NCBI RefSeq assembly: GCF_039525035.1
Contig: NZ_BAAAHE010000044.1
Coordinates: 110,891-174,890, forward strand
Direction of reading: 5' to 3'
From: Sporichthya brevicatena
GTDB lineage: Bacteria; Actinomycetota; Actinomycetes; Sporichthyales; Sporichthyaceae
DNA length: 64,000 nt
The notes beneath the pieces were generated by a model that saw nothing but the letters and a program-made list of their open reading frames with translations, ran no database searches and was not told where the DNA came from. Within the stretch, counting starts at the first letter, position 1. Each line of letters begins with the position of its first letter. The position numbers were made by a program, and so were the translations under genes. Shown one piece after another: positions 30,393 to 42,577 of this stretch.

Positions 30393-32111
30393 CTACTCGC
30401 CCTGCTCCAACTCGACCGCCGGCGGCGTCGGCTCCGGCGTGAGCGTCGGCGTGGGCGTGGGCGTCGGCTCCTCCGTCGGCGTCGGGGTCGGCGTCGGCGT
30501 CGGGTCCGGCGGGGTGACCGTCACGACCGGGATCGTCGGGGTCGGGGTCGGGACCGGGGTGGGAGTCGGGGTCGGGGTCGGCTCCGGGGTCGGCGTCGGG
30601 GTGGTGCCCGGGGCCAACGGGGTCGGAGTCGGGGTCGGGGACTCCTCCGGGGTCGGGGTCGGGGACTCCTCCGGCGTCGGGGTCGGGGTCTCCTCCAGGT
30701 CGCCCGGGAAGCCCGGGGTCGGCAGGACGATGCCCGGGTCGTCGGTACCGGGGTCGTCGTCCCCGTCGCCGCCACCGAGCACCGCGCCGATCGCGACGCC
30801 GACGCCGATCACCGAGAGCAGGACGACGGCGGCGATGATCGCGAAGCGCCGACGCCGGTCGCGCTCGTACATGGCGAGGTAGGCGGCGTTGCGCGCGCGC
30901 TCCTCCTCGGCGTCCGCGGCCGCGGCGACCTCGACCGGGTCGGAGCCGACCGGCCCGTACCCGGCCCCGCCGTAGCCACCGGCGCCGTACCCGGCCGCGG
31001 CGGCGTAGGCCCCGGCGTCGTAGGCCCCGGCGTCGTAGCCGCCGGACTCACCGTAGGAGCCCGAGGAGGGGTACGGGTCGTAAGCCGCGGGCTCGACCGG
31101 CGGACGCTCCCAGGGCGCGGGGTCCGCGGGCGGGGGCGTCCAGGCGGGCGGCTCGACGACCGGCAGGACGTCGGTCTCGGCGGTCGGGCTGACGTCACCG
31201 ATCGGCTCGTCGACCCAGGCCGACCCCGGTGCGCTGATGTCCGGCAGCGGGGCGAGCGGCACCGCCGCGGCGATGGGCCCGATCGGCGCGGCGGGCGGGA
31301 CGCGGTCGACGTCGGCCGCGATCGCGTCGAGGTACCCGGCCACGGCGGCGGCGGGGCCGACGCGGGCGGCGCCGTCCTTGGCGAGCAGCGCCGCGATCAG
31401 GACCCACAGCTGGTCGGGGATGCCGGCCGGACGGACCGGCACCTCCTCGACGTGACGGCGCGTCACGTCAGCCGGGTCGCCGGTGAACGGCGGCACCCCG
31501 ACGCACATCTCGTGCAGCAGGACACCGAGGGCGTACAGGTCGGCGGACGCCCCGGGCACGCCACCCGCGGCCACCTCGGGCGCCGCGTAGGCCGCCGCGC
31601 CGACCGGGATCCAGCCCCGGCCGAGTCCGGCCAGCCACCGCGTCAGGCCGGCGTCGGAGACGCGCACCGCCGGACGGCTGCCCGAGTCGTTGAACAGGAT
31701 GTTGGTCGAGGTCAGGTCGCCGTGGACGAGGCCGGTCGCGTGCAGCGAGGCCAGCGCCCGGGCGATCTGCGCGCCGAGGCGGCACGCCTCCGACGGCGGG
31801 AAGGTGCGGACGACCTCGAGGGCCTGGCGCAGGTTGCCGCCCTCGGCCCGCTCGCTGACGACCGCGAGCAGCCCGGTGTCGGTGAGCACGATGTCGTACA
31901 CCGGCATGAGGTGCGGGTGCCGCAGCGAGGTGAGGGTGTCGCGCTGCCCCGCGAACTCGCGCGCGGACGCGTCACCCCCGGACAGGTCCGGCGTCAGGAC
32001 CTTGACCGCGAGGCGGCGCTCGGCCGCGTCCTGCGCGGTGAACACCGCGCCATGGGGACCGCGCCCCATGACCTCGCCGGCCAGATAGGGCGTGCCCGGC
32101 AACCGTTCCAC
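30393..32111 (-). CDS. Membrane Ser/Thr protein kinase with Pro/Thr-rich extracellular tail
   Basis: 572 residues. The kinase domain (about 8-275) has a Gly loop (GRGPHGAVF), Lys in LAVKVL, catalytic loop [17 protein letters not shown] in place of DFG, AAPE and [12 protein letters not shown]. Key Asp and Asn residues remain, but the loop Lys is Thr and DFG Phe is Ala, so activity is plausible yet atypical. A Pro/Tyr/Gly-rich juxtamembrane region leads to one TM helix (about 425-447), then a PT-repeat tail with no folded sensor. Placed between glgX and glgP, it may link envelope state to glucan metabolism (inference). Confidence 0.92.
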   Translation of the reverse strand: MERLPGTPYLAGEVMGRGPHGAVFTAQDAAERRLAVKVLTPDLSGGDASAREFAGQRDTLTSLRHPHLMPVYDIVLTDTGLLAVVSERAEGGNLRQALEVVRTFPPSEACRLGAQIARALASLHATGLVHGDLTSTNILFNDSGSRPAVRVSDAGLTRWLAGLGRGWIPVGAAAYAAPEVAAGGVPGASADLYALGVLLHEMCVGVPPFTGDPADVTRRHVEEVPVRPAGIPDQLWVLIAALLAKDGAARVGPAAAVAGYLDAIAADVDRVPPAAPIGPIAAAVPLAPLPDISAPGSAWVDEPIGDVSPTAETDVLPVVEPPAWTPPPADPAPWERPPVEPAAYDPYPSSGSYGESGGYDAGAYDAGAYAAAAGYGAGGYGGAGYGPVGSDPVEVAAAADAEEERARNAAYLAMYERDRRRRFAIIAAVVLLSVIGVGVAIGAVLGGGDGDDDPGTDDPGIVLPTPGFPGDLEETPTPTPEESPTPTPEESPTPTPTPLAPGTTPTPTPEPTPTPTPTPVPTPTPTIPVVTVTPPDPTPTPTPTPTEEPTPTPTPTLTPEPTPPAVELEQGE

Positions 32112-32137
32112 GCCTTTACTCCTACCGGTCCCGCTGA

Positions 32138-32167
32138 ACGATCTTGTGCAGCACGATCTTGTGCAGC
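32138..32167. repeat. 15-bp tandem direct repeat upstream of the kinase gene
   Basis: ACGATCTTGTGCAGC occurs twice without a gap, 26 bases upstream of the kinase ATG. The position suits a regulator-binding site in the kinase promoter; no matching factor is recognised. Confidence 0.6.
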
Positions 32168-32272
32168 CGCCGAATCTACGGCGACGGGGTCAAGGATTGC
32201 ACCCGGAACCGATGATTGTTCGGGATAGTTCGCTACGCGTGTCCCGCGACCGACGGCCGCCCCCTCCCGGGG

Positions 32273-34888
32273 TCAGCGCACCGGCCCGTCCGTCATCCCC
32301 GCCGGGGCCATCGGGACCGCGACGAGCCCGAGCTCCGCGGGGCTCGCGAGCAACCGGTGAGCCGGCAGGACGCGCACCGAGTACCCGAACGGCCCGCTGT
32401 TCCGCAGCGCGACGGTGCCCTCGTACCGGCTGCGGCCGCTGTCGAACTGCTCCGCGACGGTGAGGGAGAGCGTCTGCGGCGCGAGGATCTGGTCCGACTC
32501 GTCGACCCGGCCGTACACCAGCTGCACGTCCACGTCAGCCGGGTCGAGCGACCCAAGGGAGACCAAACAGGAGACCGAGACCTCGTCACCCACGGACGCG
32601 ACGTCGACCGCACCGGAGACCTCGACGTGGTCGACGCGGACGGCCTCCCAGCCACCCCGGACGCGCGACTTCCAGGACGCGAGCTCACGGGCGAGCGAGA
32701 GCTTGTCGTCAGCGAGCTCGCGCGACGACACCGCCGCGGGCGCGTAGAGCTGGTTGACGTAGTCCTGGACCATGCGCGAGGCGAGGACCTTCGGGCCCAG
32801 CGAGCCGATCGTGTGCCGGACCATCTCCAGCCAGCGGGCCGGCAGACCGGAGTCGTCGCGCTCGTAGAAGCGCGGTGCCACCGAGGTCTCGATCAGGTCG
32901 TAGAGCGCGCTCGACTCGAGCTCGTCGCGCCGCTCCGGGTCGTCGACACCGGTCGCGGACGGGATCGCCCAGCCGTTCGCGCCGTCGTACCACTCGTCCC
33001 ACCAGCCGTCGAGCACGGAGAGGTTGAGGCAGCCGTTCAGAGCGGCCTTCATCCCGGACGTGCCGCAGGCCTCGAGCGGGCGCAGCGGGTTGTTCAGCCA
33101 GACGTCGCAGCCGGGGATCATCTCGGCGGCGAGGCCCATGTCGTAGTCGGTGAGGAACACGATCCGGTGCCGCACCGCGGGGTCGTCGGCGAAGCGGACG
33201 AGCTCCTGGATCAGGCGCTTGCCGCCGTCGTCGGCCGGGTGCGCCTTGCCGGCGATGACGAGCTGGATCGGACGCTCGGGGTGCAGCAGCAGGTGCTGAA
33301 GCCGCTCCGGGTCCGTCAGCATCAGCGTCAGTCGCTTGTAGGAGGGCACGCGGCGCGCGAACCCGATCGTCAGGACGTCGGGGTCGAGGACCGTGTTGAC
33401 CCAGCCGAGCTCGGCCTCGCTCGCCCCCCGCTGCAGCCACTGCGCGCGCAGGCGCCGGCGGACCGACTGGACCAGCCGCTCGCGGAGCAGCCGGCCGACG
33501 TCGAACAGGGCGCGGTCGGAGACGTCGTCGAGCGCGCCCCAGTCCTCGGCGGTGGCGATGAAGGCCTGCCCGGCCTCGCGCCGGGCGAGCTCGATCGCCT
33601 CGGGCGCGGTCCAGGTCGGCGCGTGGACGCCGTTGGTGATGGACGTGATCGGCACCTCGTCCGGGTCGAAGCCCGGCCAGAGCCCGCCGAACATCTCGCG
33701 GCTGACCGCGCCGTGCAGCAGGCTCACGCCGTTGGCGCGCTGCGCGAGGCGCAGGCCCATGACCGCCATGTTGAACACCGTCGGGTCGCCGCCGGAGTAG
33801 GTCTCGGCGCCGAGTTCCAGGATCCGCTCGACCGGCACCGAGGCGATCGCGTTGTCGCCGCCGAAGTAGGTCGCGATCAGCTCGCGCGGGAAGCGGTCGA
33901 TGCCGGCCGGCACCGGGGTGTGCGTGGTGAACACGGTCCCGGCCCGGGCTGCCTCGAGTGCGGCGTCGAACGGCAGGCCGTCCTCGTCCGCGTACTCGCG
34001 GATGCGCTCGATGCCGAGGAAGCCGGCGTGCCCCTCGTTGGTGTGGAACACCTCGGGGTCGGGCGTGCCGGACAGACGGCAGTACGCGCGGACGGCGCGG
34101 ACGCCGCCGATGCCCAGCAGCAGCTCCTGGTGCAGGCGGTGCTCGGTGCCGCCGCCGTAGAGGCGGTCGGTGATCTCCCGCTCGAACGGGCCGTTCTCCT
34201 CCACGTCCGAGTCGAGCAGCAGCAGCGGGACTCGGCCGACCTGCGCCTTCCAGACCTGCGCGGACAGGGTTCGGCCTCCGGGCAGTCCGATGCGGACCCG
34301 CAGCAGCGAGCCGTCGGCCTCGCGCAGGGCCTCGATCGGGAGTTCGTGCGGGTCGAGGACCGGGTAGCGCTCCTCCTGCCAGCCCTCGCGGGAGAGCGAC
34401 TGGATGAAGTAGCCGCGCCGGTAGAGCAGCCCGACGCCGATGATCGGGACGCCGAGGTCGCTGGCCGCCTTGAGGTGGTCGCCGGCGAGGATGCCGAGGC
34501 CGCCCGAGTACTGCGGCAGCACCGCGGTGATGCCGAATTCGGGAGAGAAGTAGGCAATCGCCCGCGGCAGCGGGTGCTCGCCGGCCTGCTCGTTGCGCTG
34601 GTACCAGCGTTCCTCGGTGCAGTAGGAGCGCAGGTCCGCCACGGCGGCGTCGAGCCGGGCGCGGAACTCGGTGTCGGCCGCGAGCTCGGAGAGCCGGGTC
34701 GTGGAGACGGCGCCGAGCAGCTTCATCGGGTCCTGCCCGACCGCGTCCCAGGTCGTGGGGTCGACCGCGGCGAAGATCGCCCGCGTGTCGGCGTGCCAGC
34801 TCCAACGGAGGTTCGTGGCCAGCTCCCCCAGGGGGAGCAGCTCGGCGGGCAGGGCGGCGCGGACGGTGAACCGACGGATAGCTCTCAC
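32273..34888 (-). CDS. glgP: Alpha-glucan phosphorylase
   Basis: 871 residues from GTG (VRAIRRFTVRAALP), the usual start of this TIGR02094-type family; an ATG 11 codons upstream is the alternative. It releases glucose-1-phosphate from alpha-1,4-glucan. An N-terminal DUF3417-type segment precedes the phosphorylase fold. Active-site blocks include YFSPEFGIT, QYSGGLGILAGDHLKAASDL, FHTNEGHAGFL, FTTHTPVPAGIDRFP and the PLP Lys in EACGTSGMKAALNG. A C-terminal beta domain follows about residue 760. It is divergent from glgE, 146 bases away. Confidence 0.96.
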   Translation of the reverse strand: MRAIRRFTVRAALPAELLPLGELATNLRWSWHADTRAIFAAVDPTTWDAVGQDPMKLLGAVSTTRLSELAADTEFRARLDAAVADLRSYCTEERWYQRNEQAGEHPLPRAIAYFSPEFGITAVLPQYSGGLGILAGDHLKAASDLGVPIIGVGLLYRRGYFIQSLSREGWQEERYPVLDPHELPIEALREADGSLLRVRIGLPGGRTLSAQVWKAQVGRVPLLLLDSDVEENGPFEREITDRLYGGGTEHRLHQELLLGIGGVRAVRAYCRLSGTPDPEVFHTNEGHAGFLGIERIREYADEDGLPFDAALEAARAGTVFTTHTPVPAGIDRFPRELIATYFGGDNAIASVPVERILELGAETYSGGDPTVFNMAVMGLRLAQRANGVSLLHGAVSREMFGGLWPGFDPDEVPITSITNGVHAPTWTAPEAIELARREAGQAFIATAEDWGALDDVSDRALFDVGRLLRERLVQSVRRRLRAQWLQRGASEAELGWVNTVLDPDVLTIGFARRVPSYKRLTLMLTDPERLQHLLLHPERPIQLVIAGKAHPADDGGKRLIQELVRFADDPAVRHRIVFLTDYDMGLAAEMIPGCDVWLNNPLRPLEACGTSGMKAALNGCLNLSVLDGWWDEWYDGANGWAIPSATGVDDPERRDELESSALYDLIETSVAPRFYERDDSGLPARWLEMVRHTIGSLGPKVLASRMVQDYVNQLYAPAAVSSRELADDKLSLARELASWKSRVRGGWEAVRVDHVEVSGAVDVASVGDEVSVSCLVSLGSLDPADVDVQLVYGRVDESDQILAPQTLSLTVAEQFDSGRSRYEGTVALRNSGPFGYSVRVLPAHRLLASPAELGLVAVPMAPAGMTDGPVR

Positions 34889-35034
34889 CCGACTCAATCT
34901 ATCCGGGACACGTTTCCGCAATGCATCGCGCGCGGAGCCATTCGAGGGAGCCGCCCGACATCACCCGAACAGCCCGGTCCGTCCACTCGCCCGGTGCCTG
35001 GTTGCGACCCGGACAGCCGGGTACGTTCGCCAAC

Positions 35035-37044
35035 GTGAGCGCACGAATCCCGATCACCGACGTCCACCCGGTCGTGGACTGCACGGCCCGCCCCGCGAAG
35101 GCGGTCGCCGGCGAACCCTTCGAGGTCCGCGCGACGGTCTTCCGCGAGGGCCACGACGCGGTGAACGCGAACGTGGTCCTGCGCGACCCGCGCGGCAAGG
35201 TCGAGTCCTGGGTCCCGATGCGGCTGCTCGCCCCCGGCACCGACCGGTGGGCCGCGACCGTGATGCCCACCCGCCCCGGCAAGTGGACCTTCCAGGTCGA
35301 GGGGTGGAGCGACCCGTACGGCACGTGGCACCACGACGCCCCGCTCAAGATCGCGGCCGGCGTCGACGTGGAGCTGATGCTCGAGGAGGGCGCGCGGCTG
35401 ATGGAGCGCGCGGCCGAGGCGCTCGCCGCGAACTCGGCCCTCGGCCCCGAGGAGATCGAGGCCGGACTGAAGCTGCTCCGCGGCACCGCCGCGGACCTGC
35501 GGGACGAGCGCTACCCCGCGCAGGTCCGCCTCGCGGCCGGCCTGGCGCCGGAGGTGGGGCGGCTGCTCGCCCGCCACCCGCTGCGTGACCTCGTGACCGC
35601 GACCAAGCGCTTCCCGCTGCAGGTGGACCGGCGCGAGGCGCTGTTCAGCTCCTGGTACGAGTTCTTCCCGCGCAGCGAGGGCGCGAGCCTGGACCCGCCG
35701 CGGTCCGGGACGTTCGCCGATGCCGCCGAGCGTCTGCCGGCGATCGCGGCGATGGGCTTCGACGTCGTCTACCTGCCGCCGATCCACCCCGTCGGCCACT
35801 CGTTCCGCAAGGGCCCGAACAACACGCTGACCCCCGGCCCCGACGACCCGGGTTCCCCGTGGGCGATCGGGTCCGAGGACGGCGGACACGACGCCGTGCA
35901 CCCCGACCTCGGGACGCTCGCCGACTTCGACCGCTTCGTCGACACGGCCCGGACGAACGGTCTCGAGGTCGCGTTGGACTTCGCGCTGCAGTGCTCCCCC
36001 GACCACCCGTGGGTCAAGGAGCACCCGGAGTGGTTCACCACGCGCGCGGACGGGACGATCGCCTACGCGGAGAACCCGCCGAAGAAGTACCAGGACATCT
36101 ACCCGATCAACTTCGACAACGACTTCGACGGCCTGTACGCCGAGTGCCTGCGGGTCCTGCGGCACTGGATGGACCACGGCGTCCGCATCTTCCGCGTCGA
36201 CAACCCGCACACCAAGCCGGTGTCGTTCTGGGAGCAACTGCTCGCCGACATCCGCCGCACGGACCCGGACGTGCTGTTCCTCTCGGAGGCGTTCACGCGG
36301 CCGGCGATGATGCACGAGCTGGCGAAGGTCGGGTTCCACCAGTCCTACACGTACTTCACGTGGCGGACGACGAAGGAGGAACTGACCGAGTACGCGACGG
36401 AGCTCTCACAGCAGACGGCGCACTTCCTGCGGCCGAACTTCTTCGTCAACACCCCGGACATCCTCCACGCGTTCCTGCAGTACGGCGGGCCGCCGGCCTT
36501 CAAGATCCGCGCGGTCCTGGCCGCGACGCTCTCCCCCGCCTGGGGTGTGTACTCCGGCTACGAGCTGTACGAGTCGGTCGCCGTGCGCCCCGGCAGCGAG
36601 GAGTACCTCGACTCGGAGAAGTACCAGTACCGGCCGCGCGACTACGCGGCCGCCGAGGCCGAGGGCCGCAGCCTCGCGCCCTACCTCGCGACGCTGAACC
36701 GTTACCGCCGTGCGCACCCGGCGTTGCAGCAGTTGCGTAATCTCGCCTTCCACGACGTCGACGACGAGAACGTGATCGCGTACTCGAAGACCGCGTCCGG
36801 TCCTGACGGGTCGTCGGACACCGTGCTCGTCGTCGTGAGTCTCGACCCTCACGCGACACGGGAAACGATGCTGCACCTGGATCCCGCGCCCCTCGGCCTG
36901 ACTCCCGGGGAGTCCTGCCTCGTGACCGACGAGTTCACCGGCGAGACCTGGACCTGGGGCGCCCACAACTACATCCGCCTGGACCCGCATCACGAGCCGG
37001 CGCACCTGCTCACCCTGCGGCGCTCGGGGACCGCGGGCCGATGA
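35035..37044 (+). CDS. glgE: Alpha-1,4-glucan:maltose-1-phosphate maltosyltransferase
   Basis: 669 residues from GTG ([15 protein letters not shown]), the family start; the frame runs 38 codons further upstream without similarity. GlgE extends linear glucans with maltose-1-phosphate. The N-terminal beta-sandwich and helical insert precede the GH13_3 barrel. The nucleophile Asp is in [10 protein letters not shown], the acid Glu in [10 protein letters not shown], and the third Asp in FVNTPDILH. It is the first gene of the coupled glgE-treS-mak-glgB operon, with its stop overlapping treS by four bases. Confidence 0.97.
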   Translation: MSARIPITDVHPVVDCTARPAKAVAGEPFEVRATVFREGHDAVNANVVLRDPRGKVESWVPMRLLAPGTDRWAATVMPTRPGKWTFQVEGWSDPYGTWHHDAPLKIAAGVDVELMLEEGARLMERAAEALAANSALGPEEIEAGLKLLRGTAADLRDERYPAQVRLAAGLAPEVGRLLARHPLRDLVTATKRFPLQVDRREALFSSWYEFFPRSEGASLDPPRSGTFADAAERLPAIAAMGFDVVYLPPIHPVGHSFRKGPNNTLTPGPDDPGSPWAIGSEDGGHDAVHPDLGTLADFDRFVDTARTNGLEVALDFALQCSPDHPWVKEHPEWFTTRADGTIAYAENPPKKYQDIYPINFDNDFDGLYAECLRVLRHWMDHGVRIFRVDNPHTKPVSFWEQLLADIRRTDPDVLFLSEAFTRPAMMHELAKVGFHQSYTYFTWRTTKEELTEYATELSQQTAHFLRPNFFVNTPDILHAFLQYGGPPAFKIRAVLAATLSPAWGVYSGYELYESVAVRPGSEEYLDSEKYQYRPRDYAAAEAEGRSLAPYLATLNRYRRAHPALQQLRNLAFHDVDDENVIAYSKTASGPDGSSDTVLVVVSLDPHATRETMLHLDPAPLGLTPGESCLVTDEFTGETWTWGAHNYIRLDPHHEPAHLLTLRRSGTAGR

Positions 37045-38798
37045 GCGACGACGTGTCCCGCGCCGCCGACGCCATGTCCGGCGACGCCCCGATCGAGTCC
37101 AACGCCCCGATCGAGTCGTACTCGGACACCCCGGCGAGTCCGCCGGACCCGCAGTGGTTCAAGCGCGCGGTCTTCTACGAGGTCCTCGTCCGGTCCTTCT
37201 ACGACAGCAACGACGACGGCGTCGGCGACCTGCGGGGCCTGACGGAGAAGCTCGACTACCTCGCCTGGCTCGGCGTCGACTGCCTGTGGCTGCCGCCGTT
37301 CTTCGCCTCCCCGCTGCGGGACGGCGGGTACGACGTCGCGGACTACACCGCGGTGCTGCCGGAGTTCGGCACGCTCGGCGACTTCGTCGAGTTCGTCGAC
37401 GCCGCGCACCAGCGGGGCATCCGCGTGATCATCGACTTCGTCATGAACCACACGTCGGACGCGCACCCGTGGTTCCAGGCCTCGCGCACCGACCCGGACG
37501 GCCCCTACGGCGACTTCTACGTGTGGGCCGACGACGACAAGGGCTACGGCGACGCCCGCATCATCTTCGTCGACACCGAGACATCGAACTGGACCTACGA
37601 CCCGGTCCGCAAGCAGTACTACTGGCACCGCTTCTTCTCGCACCAGCCCGACCTGAACTTCGAGAACCCGCGGGTGCGCGAGGCGATCATGGAGGCCCTG
37701 CGCTTCTGGCTCGACCTCGGCATCGACGGGTTCCGCCTCGACGCCGTGCCCTACCTGTTCGAGGAGGAGGGCACCAACTGCGAGAACCTCCCGCGCACGC
37801 ACGAGTTCCTGCGCGAGGTGCGCGCCGAGGTCGACCGGCTCTACCCGGACCGCGTCCTGCTGTGCGAGGCGAACCAGTGGCCCGAGGACGTCGTCGAGTA
37901 CATGGGCGACGGCGACGAGTGCCACATGGCGTTCCACTTCCCCGTCATGCCACGGCTGTTCATGGCCGTCCGCCGCGAGACGCGCTACCCCATCTCGGAG
38001 ATCCTCGCCCAGACGCCGAAGATCCCGGACAACTGCCAGTGGGGCATCTTCCTCCGCAACCACGACGAGCTCACGCTCGAGATGGTCACGGACGAGGAAC
38101 GCGACTACATGTACGCGGAGTACGCCAAGGACCCGCGGATGAAGGCCAACATCGGCATCCGCCGGCGCCTGGCCCCGTTGCTCGACAACGACCGCCGCCG
38201 CCTCGAACTGTTCACCGCCCTGCTGCTCTCGCTCCCCGGCTCCCCCGTCCTCTACTACGGCGACGAGATCGGGATGGGCGACAACATCTGGCTCGGTGAC
38301 CGCGACGGTGTGCGCACGCCGATGCAGTGGGACCCGGACCGCAACGCGGGGTTCTCCAACGCGAACCCCGGGCGCCTCACGCTGCCGGTGATCATGGACC
38401 CGATCTACGGCTACCAGGTCACCAACGTCGAGGCGCAGATGGCGTCGCCGACGTCGCTGCTGCACTTCACCCGCCGGATGATCGAGGTGCGCAAGGCGAA
38501 CCCCGCCTTCGGGCTCGGCACCTTCACCGACCTCGGCGGGTCGAACCCCAGCGTGCTGTCGTTCCTGCGCGAGTACTGCCCGGACCCGGAGAACCCGACG
38601 CGGTGCGACATCGTCCTGTGCGTGAACAACCTCTCGCGGTTCGCGCAGCCGGTGGAGCTCGACCTGCGCCGCTTCGAGGGGTACCGGCCGGTCGAACTGC
38701 TCGGCGGCGTCGCATTCCCGCTCATCGGTGAGCTGCCTTACCTCCTGACGGCGCCACCGCACGGCAGCTACTGGTTCCGCCTCGACCCGCCCGGGTAA
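37041..38798 (+). CDS. treS: Trehalose synthase / maltose alpha-D-glucosyltransferase
   Basis: 585 residues. It interconverts trehalose and maltose. After a variable 35-residue N-terminus the GH13_16 barrel shows [41 protein letters not shown], the nucleophile in [16 protein letters not shown], the acid Glu in [15 protein letters not shown], and [12 protein letters not shown]. The start overlaps the glgE stop (ATGA). With Mak it supplies maltose-1-phosphate from trehalose. Confidence 0.97.
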   Translation: MSDDVSRAADAMSGDAPIESNAPIESYSDTPASPPDPQWFKRAVFYEVLVRSFYDSNDDGVGDLRGLTEKLDYLAWLGVDCLWLPPFFASPLRDGGYDVADYTAVLPEFGTLGDFVEFVDAAHQRGIRVIIDFVMNHTSDAHPWFQASRTDPDGPYGDFYVWADDDKGYGDARIIFVDTETSNWTYDPVRKQYYWHRFFSHQPDLNFENPRVREAIMEALRFWLDLGIDGFRLDAVPYLFEEEGTNCENLPRTHEFLREVRAEVDRLYPDRVLLCEANQWPEDVVEYMGDGDECHMAFHFPVMPRLFMAVRRETRYPISEILAQTPKIPDNCQWGIFLRNHDELTLEMVTDEERDYMYAEYAKDPRMKANIGIRRRLAPLLDNDRRRLELFTALLLSLPGSPVLYYGDEIGMGDNIWLGDRDGVRTPMQWDPDRNAGFSNANPGRLTLPVIMDPIYGYQVTNVEAQMASPTSLLHFTRRMIEVRKANPAFGLGTFTDLGGSNPSVLSFLREYCPDPENPTRCDIVLCVNNLSRFAQPVELDLRRFEGYRPVELLGGVAFPLIGELPYLLTAPPHGSYWFRLDPPG

Positions 38799-38807
38799 GC
38801 GATCGTC

Positions 38808-40271
38808 ATGGACAGAAGTGACGAGCTCGCCCGCTGGTTGACCGGCCAACGGTGGTTCGCGGGCAAGGGCCGCGAGATCGCCCGGGCAGAGGCCTCGCGG
38901 ATCGGGCGTCTGCACGACGACCCCGCGGCCGACCTGCTGGCGGTCGCGGTGACCTACGCGGAGGACGCCGACGACCCCGCGGCGGGCGGGGAGACGTACT
39001 CGGTGCCGGTGTCCTACCGGTCCGAGCCCGACCCGAACCTGGCCCACGCGCTGATCGGCCACTGGGCCCCGGCCGAGGGCGAGCCCCCGCAGTACGCCTA
39101 CGACGCGACGCACGACAAGGAGACGACGGCGGCCTGGCTGACCGGCATGGCCGCCGGGAGGTACGCGGGCAGCCTGACCTTCCACCGTGACTCGACGGCG
39201 CTGCCGCTGCCCGCGAACGAGCCCTCGCGCGTGATCGGCGGCGAGCAGTCCAACACCTCGCTCGTCTTCGGCGACCTCTCCGACGGTCCGAAGGCGATCC
39301 TCAAGGTGTTCCGCCGCCTCGTCGCCGGCACCAACCCGGACGTCGAGCTGCTGCACGCGCTCGGACAGGCCGGCAACACGAGCGTGCCCGCCCTGCTCGG
39401 GTGGGTCGACGGCGAGTGGGCCGGGCCCGACGGCGACCCGCAGCACGGCACGCTCGCCATCGCGACGGAGTTCTTCCCCTCGGCGACCGACGGCTGGGAC
39501 CTGGCGCTCGCCAGCGTCCGCGCGCTGTACGCCGACGACGACCCCGACCCGGCCGCCTCCGGCGGCGACTTCGCCGGCGAGGCCTACCGGCTCGGCCAGG
39601 CGACCGCGTCGGTGCACGCGGACCTCGCTCGCGTCCTCGGCAGCGTCACGTGGTCGGCGGCCGAGGTCGCCGACCTCGCGGCGACCCTGCGCAAGCGCCT
39701 CGACGCGGCCGTCGCCGCGGTGCCGGACCTCGCGCCGTTCGCCGAGGAGATCGCGGCCCGCTACGCCGAACTGCCGGCGGCGGCCCGCAACCTCGTCGGG
39801 CAGCGCGTCCACGGCGACCTGCACCTCGGGCAGGCGCTGCGGACCGACACCGGCTGGAAGATCCTCGATTTCGAGGGCGAGCCGGCCCGGCCGATCGCCG
39901 AGCGCTCCGCGCCGCAGACCGCGCTGAAGGACGTCGCCGGCATGTTGCGCTCGTTCGACTACGCCGCCCGGCAGCTGTTCTCCGGCGCCGACCCCGCGGA
40001 CCCCGCGAGTCGTCCGGGGGCCGAGGAGCGGGCGGCCGCGTGGGCCGCACGCAACTCCCGCGCGTACTGTGCCGGCTACGCCGACGTCGCGGGCGCGGAC
40101 GCCCTGGCCGACCCCGTTCCGCTGACAGCTCTCGTCCTCGACAAGGCGGTCTACGAAGTGGTGTACGAGACGCGCAACCGACCGGACTGGGTCGACGTTC
40201 CGCTGGGGGCGATCCGCCGGATGCTGGCGGCGCCCGTCCTGGGCGACGTCCTGACGGGAGGCCGCTCATGA
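38808..40271 (+). CDS. mak: Maltokinase
   Basis: 487 residues. It phosphorylates maltose with ATP to maltose-1-phosphate, the GlgE donor. The N-terminal cap domain ([18 protein letters not shown]) is typical of Mak/Pep2. The aminoglycoside-kinase-like core has the catalytic loop [13 protein letters not shown] and metal-binding [11 protein letters not shown]. It lies 9 bases after treS and overlaps glgB by four (ATGA). In some actinomycetes treS and mak are fused; here they are separate. Confidence 0.96.
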   Translation: MDRSDELARWLTGQRWFAGKGREIARAEASRIGRLHDDPAADLLAVAVTYAEDADDPAAGGETYSVPVSYRSEPDPNLAHALIGHWAPAEGEPPQYAYDATHDKETTAAWLTGMAAGRYAGSLTFHRDSTALPLPANEPSRVIGGEQSNTSLVFGDLSDGPKAILKVFRRLVAGTNPDVELLHALGQAGNTSVPALLGWVDGEWAGPDGDPQHGTLAIATEFFPSATDGWDLALASVRALYADDDPDPAASGGDFAGEAYRLGQATASVHADLARVLGSVTWSAAEVADLAATLRKRLDAAVAAVPDLAPFAEEIAARYAELPAAARNLVGQRVHGDLHLGQALRTDTGWKILDFEGEPARPIAERSAPQTALKDVAGMLRSFDYAARQLFSGADPADPASRPGAEERAAAWAARNSRAYCAGYADVAGADALADPVPLTALVLDKAVYEVVYETRNRPDWVDVPLGAIRRMLAAPVLGDVLTGGRS

Positions 40272-42478
40272 GCAGGATCCAGGAGAAGGCCCTGACCCCG
40301 ATGCCCGTCCCCCGCGAGGTCCTCGGCCGCGTCGTCGCCGGTGAGCACCACGACCCGCACTCGATCCTCGGTGCCCACCCCGACGGCCAGGGCGGGGTGA
40401 CGATCCGCGCGCTGCGCCCGCTCGCCGACCGCGTCACGGTCGTCGTCGGCTCGGGCCCGGACGCGGCCCGGCACGAGCTCACCCACGAGCACGAGGGCGT
40501 CTTCGTCGGCGTCGTGCCGGGCGAGCACGCCCCCGACTACCGCCTCGAGGTCACCCACGACGGCACCACGACCCTGCTCGACGACCCGTACCGCTACCTC
40601 CCGACGCTCGGCGAGGTCGACCTGCACCTGATCCGCGAGGGCCGCCACGAGCAGCTCTGGCAGGTGCTCGGCGCGCACGTGCGGCACTACGACGGGCCGG
40701 CCGGGACGGTCGCGGGAACCTCGTTCGCCGTCTGGGCGCCGAACGCCCGGGGCGTGCGCCTGATCGGCGACTTCAACTTCTGGGACGGCCGGGCGCACCC
40801 GATGCGTTCGCTCGGCTCCTCCGGCGTCTGGGACATCTTCGTCCCCGGCATCGGTGCCGGCACGCACTACAAGTACGAGATCCTCGGCCGCGACGGGGGC
40901 TGGCGGCAGAAGGCCGACCCGATGGCGGCCGCCGCCGAGGTTCCGCCCGCGACCGCGTCCGTGGTCTACGAGTCGTCGTACACCTGGAACGACGAGCAGT
41001 GGATGACCACGCGCACGTCGACGGCGCCGACCGACCGGCCGATGAGCGTCTACGAGGTCCACCTCGGCTCGTGGCGTCCGGGCCTGACGTACCGTCAGCT
41101 CGCGGAGGAGCTCGTCAGCTACGTCCAGGAGATGGGCTTCACCCACGTCGAGTTCCTGCCGGTGGCGGAACACCCCTTCGGGGGGTCGTGGGGGTACCAG
41201 GTCTCCTCCTACTACGCGCCGACGTCGCGCTTCGGCTCCCCCGACGACTTCCGGTACCTCGTCGACCGACTGCACCAGGCCGGCATCGGCGTCATCATCG
41301 ACTGGGTCCCGGCGCACTTCCCCAAGGACGAGTGGGCCCTGGCGCGCTTCGACGGCACGCCGCTCTACGAGCACGGCGACCCGCACCGGGGCGAGCACCC
41401 CGAGTGGGGCACGCTGATCTTCGACTTCGGCCGCAACGAGGTCCGCAACTTCCTCGTCGCGAACGCCTCGTACTGGCTGGAGGAGTTCCACGTCGACGGT
41501 CTGCGCGTCGACGCCGTCGCCTCGATGCTCTACCTGGACTACTCACGCCCCGAGGGCCAGTGGACGCCGAACCAGTACGGCGGCCGCGAGAACCTCGACG
41601 CGGTGCAGTTCCTGCAGGAGATGAACGCGACGGTCTACCGGCGCGCACCCGGCGCCTTCACCGTCGCCGAGGAGTCCACGGCCTGGCCGGGCGTCACCCG
41701 CGCCACGCATCTGGGCGGCCTCGGCTTCGGCTTCAAGTGGAACATGGGCTGGATGCACGACTCGCTCGGCTATGTGAGTCACGACCCCATCCACCGGCAG
41801 TACCACCACCATCAGATGACGTTCTCGATGATGTACGCGTACTCCGAGAACTACGTCCTGCCGCTCTCGCACGACGAGGTCGTCCACGGCAAGGGCTCCC
41901 TGCTCGGCAAGATGCCGGGCGACCGGTGGCAGAAGCTCGCGAACCTGCGCGCGTACCTGGCCTTCATGTGGGCGCACCCCGGCAAGCAGCTGCTGTTCAT
42001 GGGCGGCGAGTTCGGCCAGGAGTCCGAGTGGTCCGAGGGCCGGGCGCTCGACTGGTGGCTGCTCGAGCACCCCGAGCACGCCGGGCTGCACCGGCTGGTC
42101 GGCGACCTCAACCGTGTCTACGTCGCCTCGGCCGAACTGTGGGAGCGCGACCACGACCCGAGCGGCTTCGCCTGGATCGACGCGAACGACACCGGCAGCA
42201 ACGTGTTCTCGTTCCTGCGCTTCGCCGCCGACGGGTCCGCGCTGGCGTGCGTCGCGAACTTCGCCAACACCGTCCACAGCGAGTACCGGATCGGCCTGCC
42301 CTACGCCGGCCGCTGGACCGAGGTCCTCAACACCGACGCCGAGGTCTACGCCGGCAGCGGCGTCGGGAACCTGGGCGGCATCGACGCCACCGAGGTCCCG
42401 CACCACGGGCTCCCCGCGTCCGGGTGCCTCACCCTGCCGCCGCTCGGCGCCGTCTGGCTCCGCCACGGCCCCGCCTGA
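40268..42478 (+). CDS. glgB: 1,4-alpha-glucan branching enzyme
   Basis: 736 residues from [19 protein letters not shown], overlapping the mak stop. It adds alpha-1,6 branches to GlgE-made chains. Two N-terminal carbohydrate-binding domains (about 25-230) lead to the GH13_9 barrel: the nucleophile Asp in [18 protein letters not shown], the acid Glu in [13 protein letters not shown], and [16 protein letters not shown]. It is the last gene of the operon. A palindromic repeat array follows within seven bases of its stop. Confidence 0.97.
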   Translation: MSRIQEKALTPMPVPREVLGRVVAGEHHDPHSILGAHPDGQGGVTIRALRPLADRVTVVVGSGPDAARHELTHEHEGVFVGVVPGEHAPDYRLEVTHDGTTTLLDDPYRYLPTLGEVDLHLIREGRHEQLWQVLGAHVRHYDGPAGTVAGTSFAVWAPNARGVRLIGDFNFWDGRAHPMRSLGSSGVWDIFVPGIGAGTHYKYEILGRDGGWRQKADPMAAAAEVPPATASVVYESSYTWNDEQWMTTRTSTAPTDRPMSVYEVHLGSWRPGLTYRQLAEELVSYVQEMGFTHVEFLPVAEHPFGGSWGYQVSSYYAPTSRFGSPDDFRYLVDRLHQAGIGVIIDWVPAHFPKDEWALARFDGTPLYEHGDPHRGEHPEWGTLIFDFGRNEVRNFLVANASYWLEEFHVDGLRVDAVASMLYLDYSRPEGQWTPNQYGGRENLDAVQFLQEMNATVYRRAPGAFTVAEESTAWPGVTRATHLGGLGFGFKWNMGWMHDSLGYVSHDPIHRQYHHHQMTFSMMYAYSENYVLPLSHDEVVHGKGSLLGKMPGDRWQKLANLRAYLAFMWAHPGKQLLFMGGEFGQESEWSEGRALDWWLLEHPEHAGLHRLVGDLNRVYVASAELWERDHDPSGFAWIDANDTGSNVFSFLRFAADGSALACVANFANTVHSEYRIGLPYAGRWTEVLNTDAEVYAGSGVGNLGGIDATEVPHHGLPASGCLTLPPLGAVWLRHGPA

Positions 42479-42484
42479 CCCGCC

Positions 42485-42560
42485 AGAAGGGGTGACACCC
42501 TTTCTGGCGCCGAAAGGGGTGACACCCTTTCTGGCGCCGGAAAGGGTGTCACCCCTCCTG
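42485..42560. repeat. Palindromic repeat AGGGGTGACACCCTTT family, convergent terminator
   Basis: Two direct 27-base units (each with GGGGTGACACCCTTTCTGG and GCGCC) are followed by a third copy in inverse orientation (AAAGGGTGTCACCCCT). The inverted copies can form a long hairpin. It fills most of the gap between convergent glgB and the thioredoxin/TPR gene. The same palindrome sits at 47183. Confidence 0.88.
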
Positions 42561-42577
42561 GTTCGTGGGCGGGCCCG

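Noticed and set aside
30400-30880. Reading frame rich in Val-Gly repeats opposite the kinase tail
   Set aside because: It is the antisense of the PT-repeat codons of the kinase gene. It has no start signal or family similarity.
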